A DNA stretch of 6,941 nucleotides, from positions 1-6,941 of the forward strand of contig WLDW01000043.1 of NCBI GenBank assembly GCA_009704605.1, written 5' to 3'. Position numbers and translations under genes: made by a program. Of the stretch, positions 5,167 through 6,941 are shown piece by piece. The notes beneath the pieces were generated by a model. It was not told the origin of the DNA. It did not search any database and worked only from the letters and a program-made list of their open reading frames with translations. How positions within the stretch are numbered: the stretch's first letter is position 1; each line of letters starts with the position of its first letter. Source of the stretch: Actinomycetota bacterium (GTDB taxonomy: Bacteria > Actinomycetota > Actinomycetes > Actinomycetales > Microbacteriaceae).

Positions 5167-5882
5167 GCTTTTAGTTCCCGCTTCTTGAAATCGTAAATCG
5201 GCCAATCGGCAGCCTTCGCGTATCTCGTCAAAATCTTGTCTGGGTTAACTGCAACCGGATGCCCAACAGCAGTTAGCATCGGAAGATCGTTTTGTGAATC
5301 GCTGTAGGCATAAGAGCGTTTCAGGCTCAGGTTTCTATCTTTAGCGAGGGCCTTTAAGGCCTTCCTCTTCTCAGCACCGTGAATTGGTTTCCCAACCAGT
5401 TTCCCGGTGAGAATTCCATTTTTTCTCTCCACCTTCGTGCCAATGGCACCAGTGAGACCAAGCTCGTGAGCAATCACGTCGCCTAGCTCCTGGGGAGCTG
5501 CGGTAACCAACCAAACTTCTCTGCCCTGCTTGATGTGGTCTTTTGCAAGCCTTACGGTTTCTGGCCAAAGCTTGAGCTTGATGTGCTTTTCGTAAACCTC
5601 GTCAACAAGCTCCTGAAGATCAGAAACTCGTTGGCCTTCAACAAGAGACAAAGCTCGATCCTTTAGGGCGCTTAGCTTGGTGTTGTTTTCACCTTTCCAG
5701 ATGAATACAAATTGGTGCCAAGCAAAGCGCCAAAAGTCTTTTCTACTGAAGAACTTTCTTTCAAAAGCGGATTTCCCAAAAAGGAAGCTACTGGATCCGC
5801 GCAAGATGGTGTTATCGACATCGAAGAAAGCAGCAGCTAGTTTGGACTGCTCTTTCTTTGCGGATTTGGCTTTATTAGACAC
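5154..5882 (-). CDS. HAD-IB family phosphatase (SerB1-like)
   Basis: A haloacid dehalogenase phosphohydrolase of subclass IB, the group containing phosphoserine phosphatase. Residues visible: motif I DVDNTIL with nucleophile Asp21, acid/base Asp23 and Thr25; a cap domain at about 30-110; motif II with Thr127 in WLVTAAP; motif III probably among the lysines at 161-172; and motif IV YSDSQNDLPML with Asp195 and Asp199. At 242 residues it fits the actinobacterial HAD-IB/SerB1 group (Mycobacterium Rv0505c). The true substrate of that group is not settled, so phosphoserine is only one option. The N-terminus is lysine-rich. The start is GTG at 5882, forced by an in-frame TAG at 5886-5888 and the lack of another plausible start before motif I. 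Only 16 bases separate it from the divergent glutaredoxin-like gene. Confidence 0.93.
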   Translation of the reverse strand: MSNKAKSAKKEQSKLAAAFFDVDNTILRGSSSFLFGKSAFERKFFSRKDFWRFAWHQFVFIWKGENNTKLSALKDRALSLVEGQRVSDLQELVDEVYEKHIKLKLWPETVRLAKDHIKQGREVWLVTAAPQELGDVIAHELGLTGAIGTKVERKNGILTGKLVGKPIHGAEKRKALKALAKDRNLSLKRSYAYSDSQNDLPMLTAVGHPVAVNPDKILTRYAKAADWPIYDFKKRELKANRE

Positions 5883-5886
5883 CCGC

Positions 5887-5892
5887 TAAGTT
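5887..5892 (+). promoter_or_regulatory. -10 hexamer for the glutaredoxin-like gene, leaderless
   Basis: TAAGTT fits TANNNT and ends six bases before the GTG at 5899, so the transcript would begin at the start codon. It shares bases 5889-5892 with the opposing -10 of the HAD gene. Any -35 must lie within HAD codons; TTGGCT at 5866-5871 (15-base spacer) is the closest match and is weak. Confidence 0.5.
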
Positions 5893-5894
5893 TA
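5889..5894 (-). promoter_or_regulatory. -10 hexamer for the HAD gene, leaderless
   Basis: On the minus strand TAAACT (5889-5894) fits TANNNT and is followed by six bases, then the GTG at 5882. No Shine-Dalgarno fits between them. The 17-base spacer region holds the palindrome CTGTGGCCACAG, and the expected -35 position inside the glutaredoxin-like gene reads GAGAAA, which does not match the consensus. Confidence 0.5.
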
Positions 5895-5896
5895 AC

Positions 5897-5908
5897 CTGT
5901 GGCCACAG
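5897..5908. repeat. 12-base perfect palindrome at the glutaredoxin-like gene start
   Basis: CTGTGGCCACAG is a perfect inverted repeat that includes the GTG start codon of the glutaredoxin-like gene and sits in the -10/-35 spacer of the divergent HAD promoter. Its position would let a dimeric regulator block both promoters. It could also form a hairpin on the first bases of the leaderless message. Chance, in combination with codon choice, cannot be excluded. Confidence 0.4.
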
Positions 5909-6186
5909 TTATTTCTCTCCAGCTTTTGACCAAACCGGGCTGTCACCTGTGTGATGAGGCCAGGATGGTTGTAGAAACGGTAGTTTCACAGTTTCGTAGC
6001 GTTCACGCTGGTGTAGCTGCCAACATTCAGGTTCAAATTGATGAGATCAACATTTTGGAAGATCAAGAGCTATTAAATCTTTATGGCGAAGAGATACCTG
6101 TTTTGCAAATAAACGGAAAAACTCATGGATACTGGCGAATCGATCCAATTCGCCTTCTTGCAGCGCTAGAGGAAACGGTTAGTTAG
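5899..6186 (+). CDS. Glutaredoxin-like thiol-disulfide protein, 95 aa
   Basis: A small thioredoxin-fold protein of the glutaredoxin-like (DUF836-type) family, presumably cytosolic and active in thiol-disulfide exchange. The first strand VISLQLLTKPGC leads to the redox pair Cys15-His-Leu-Cys18. A helix follows (19-32), then the strand QVQIDEINI (44-52), and EEIPVLQING (64-73) with the cis-proline Pro67. A final helix covers about 83-93. At 95 residues it is typical for the family. GTG at 5899 is the start because an in-frame TAA lies at 5893-5895 and the first strand would be lost with any later start. I recall an equivalent gene (Rv0508) near serB1 and hemA in Mycobacterium. The natural partner is unknown; mycothiol is the expected cellular thiol. 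Its stop overlaps the aspS stop by four bases. Confidence 0.9.
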   Translation: MATVISLQLLTKPGCHLCDEARMVVETVVSQFRSVHAGVAANIQVQIDEINILEDQELLNLYGEEIPVLQINGKTHGYWRIDPIRLLAALEETVS

Positions 6187-6941
6187 GGTTCTAGTCGGTT
6201 TGGACCGCGGAACAAGAAACCAACTTCACGAATGCTTGGCTGATGCAACATCAGCATGATTACGCGAAGTAATCCCATTCCAAAGCCTCCGTGGGTTGGA
6301 GCGCCGTAACGGAAAAAGTCGATGTAAGTTTTTAGACCTTCTGGGTCAAGTCCTTTTTGCTTAGCTTGTTCGATAAGAACATCAACCCGGTGCTCACGCT
6401 GGGCACCGGTAGTGATTTCTGTTCCACGCCAGATCAAGTCGTAGCTCTTGGTTAGATCTTGGTTGCCCTCGTATCTCATGTGATAAAACGGGCGAACACT
6501 AGATGGGTAGTCAGTTAGAAAAACAAACTCGTGGTTGAAAGTTTCGGCAACGTGAGCCGCGATTTGTCTTTCACCCTCTGGGTCCATGTCGCCGCCCCGA
6601 ACTACCTCATGACCACGGGCTTTCACGATGTCAACGGCTTCTGCAAGTGGGATTCTTGGGAAAGGTCTGGATGGAACAATCACGTCGATATCAAATAGTC
6701 TCTTAATCTCTTCGCCATGAGATTCCTTAACGGCTGAGATTGCAGCGACCATTAGCTCTTCTTGGATGTTCATTATGTCTTCGTGGGAATCGATCCAAGA
6801 AACTTCCATGTCTACAGAGGTGAACTCAGTTGCATGACGTGAAGTAAAGGAAGGGTCCGCTCTAAACACTGGGCCAATTTCAAAGATGCGCCCTAGCCCT
6901 GCCATCATCGCCATTTGCTTATAAAACTGTGGTGATTGGGC
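6183..6941 (-). CDS. aspS: Aspartate--tRNA ligase, archaeal-like type (C-terminal part, partial)
   Basis: The gene runs off the window end. The 252 visible residues are most of the class II catalytic domain; the N-terminal anticodon-binding domain lies outside. Residues 1-9 (AQSPQFYKQ) precede AMMAGLGRIFEIGPVFRAD. Motif 2 is FRADPSFTSRHATEF at 26-40, followed by DME at 44-46. WRGTEITTGAQREHR (171-185) belongs to the aspartate and ATP site, and motif 3 is GGFGMGLLR (218-226), ending ...FRGPNRLEP. The short form without the large bacterial GAD insertion, and this ending, fit the archaeal-like AspRS of Actinobacteria. These are often non-discriminating, charging both tRNA(Asp) and tRNA(Asn), with Asn-tRNA then made by GatCAB. 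Specificity cannot be read here because the anticodon domain is missing. Motif 3 has Leu where many class II enzymes have Glu, but I recall non-acidic residues there in actinobacterial relatives. Confidence 0.95.
   Translation of the reverse strand, partial: AQSPQFYKQMAMMAGLGRIFEIGPVFRADPSFTSRHATEFTSVDMEVSWIDSHEDIMNIQEELMVAAISAVKESHGEEIKRLFDIDVIVPSRPFPRIPLAEAVDIVKARGHEVVRGGDMDPEGERQIAAHVAETFNHEFVFLTDYPSSVRPFYHMRYEGNQDLTKSYDLIWRGTEITTGAQREHRVDVLIEQAKQKGLDPEGLKTYIDFFRYGAPTHGGFGMGLLRVIMLMLHQPSIREVGFLFRGPNRLEP

Noticed and set aside
6217..6226. Altered motif 3 (Leu for Glu) in AspRS as a sign of a degenerate enzyme
   Set aside because: The essential Arg is kept, and I recall non-acidic residues at this place in actinobacterial archaeal-like AspRS, so it is probably normal for the group.

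Overview
The window is a compact chromosomal housekeeping segment of an actinobacterium, most likely a small-genome Microbacteriaceae-type organism (freshwater or marine 'Luna'-like lineages fit). The call rests on four things. There is a 32-residue ribosomal protein bS22 of the AURKAIP1/COX24 type. The aspartyl-tRNA synthetase is of the archaeal-like type found in many Actinobacteria. The gene order resembles the proC ... bS22 ... serB1 ... glutaredoxin region I recall from Mycobacterium (Rv0500 to Rv0508). Several genes appear to start at the first base of their transcript. Base composition looks near-balanced (a few lines counted by eye gave roughly 43 to 58% G+C), low for the phylum and consistent with a streamlined member. 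No mobile element, CRISPR array, tRNA or rRNA was seen, and no gene-free stretch exceeds about 110 bases.

Layout. 1-57 is the probable tail of a + strand gene. 113-268 (+) encodes a 51-residue small membrane protein. 376-999 (+) encodes a membrane-anchored exported protein with four cysteines; its stop codon overlaps that of convergent radA (996-2330, -). radA diverges from proC (2396-3229, +). proC is coupled through ATGA to a winged-helix protein with a lysine-rich tail (3226-3738, +). That gene overlaps by 17 bases the end of a convergent two-gene minus unit: a SOUL heme-binding protein (4133-4651) followed by a thiol-dependent arsenate reductase (3722-4129). A 2TM-domain protein (4714-5004, +, TTG start) and bS22 (5050-5148, +, GTG start) follow. 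They converge on a HAD-IB phosphatase (5154-5882, -), which diverges across only 16 bases from a glutaredoxin-like protein (5899-6186, +). The last gene is the C-terminal part of an aspartyl-tRNA synthetase (6183-6941, -), running off the window.

The proteins do not form one pathway. They cover DNA repair, proline synthesis, translation, redox or arsenate handling and the envelope. The most notable signal is in the gene junctions. At five genes a TANNNT -10-like hexamer ends 6 or 7 bases before the start codon and there is no usable Shine-Dalgarno, implying leaderless mRNAs. At the HAD/glutaredoxin junction two opposed -10 hexamers interlock inside the 16-base gap. Two convergent pairs end in the same shared tetranucleotide TTAG. 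I did not find a clearly new multi-gene system. The best candidates for something undescribed are the winged-helix/basic-tail protein and the interlocked leaderless promoter pair.
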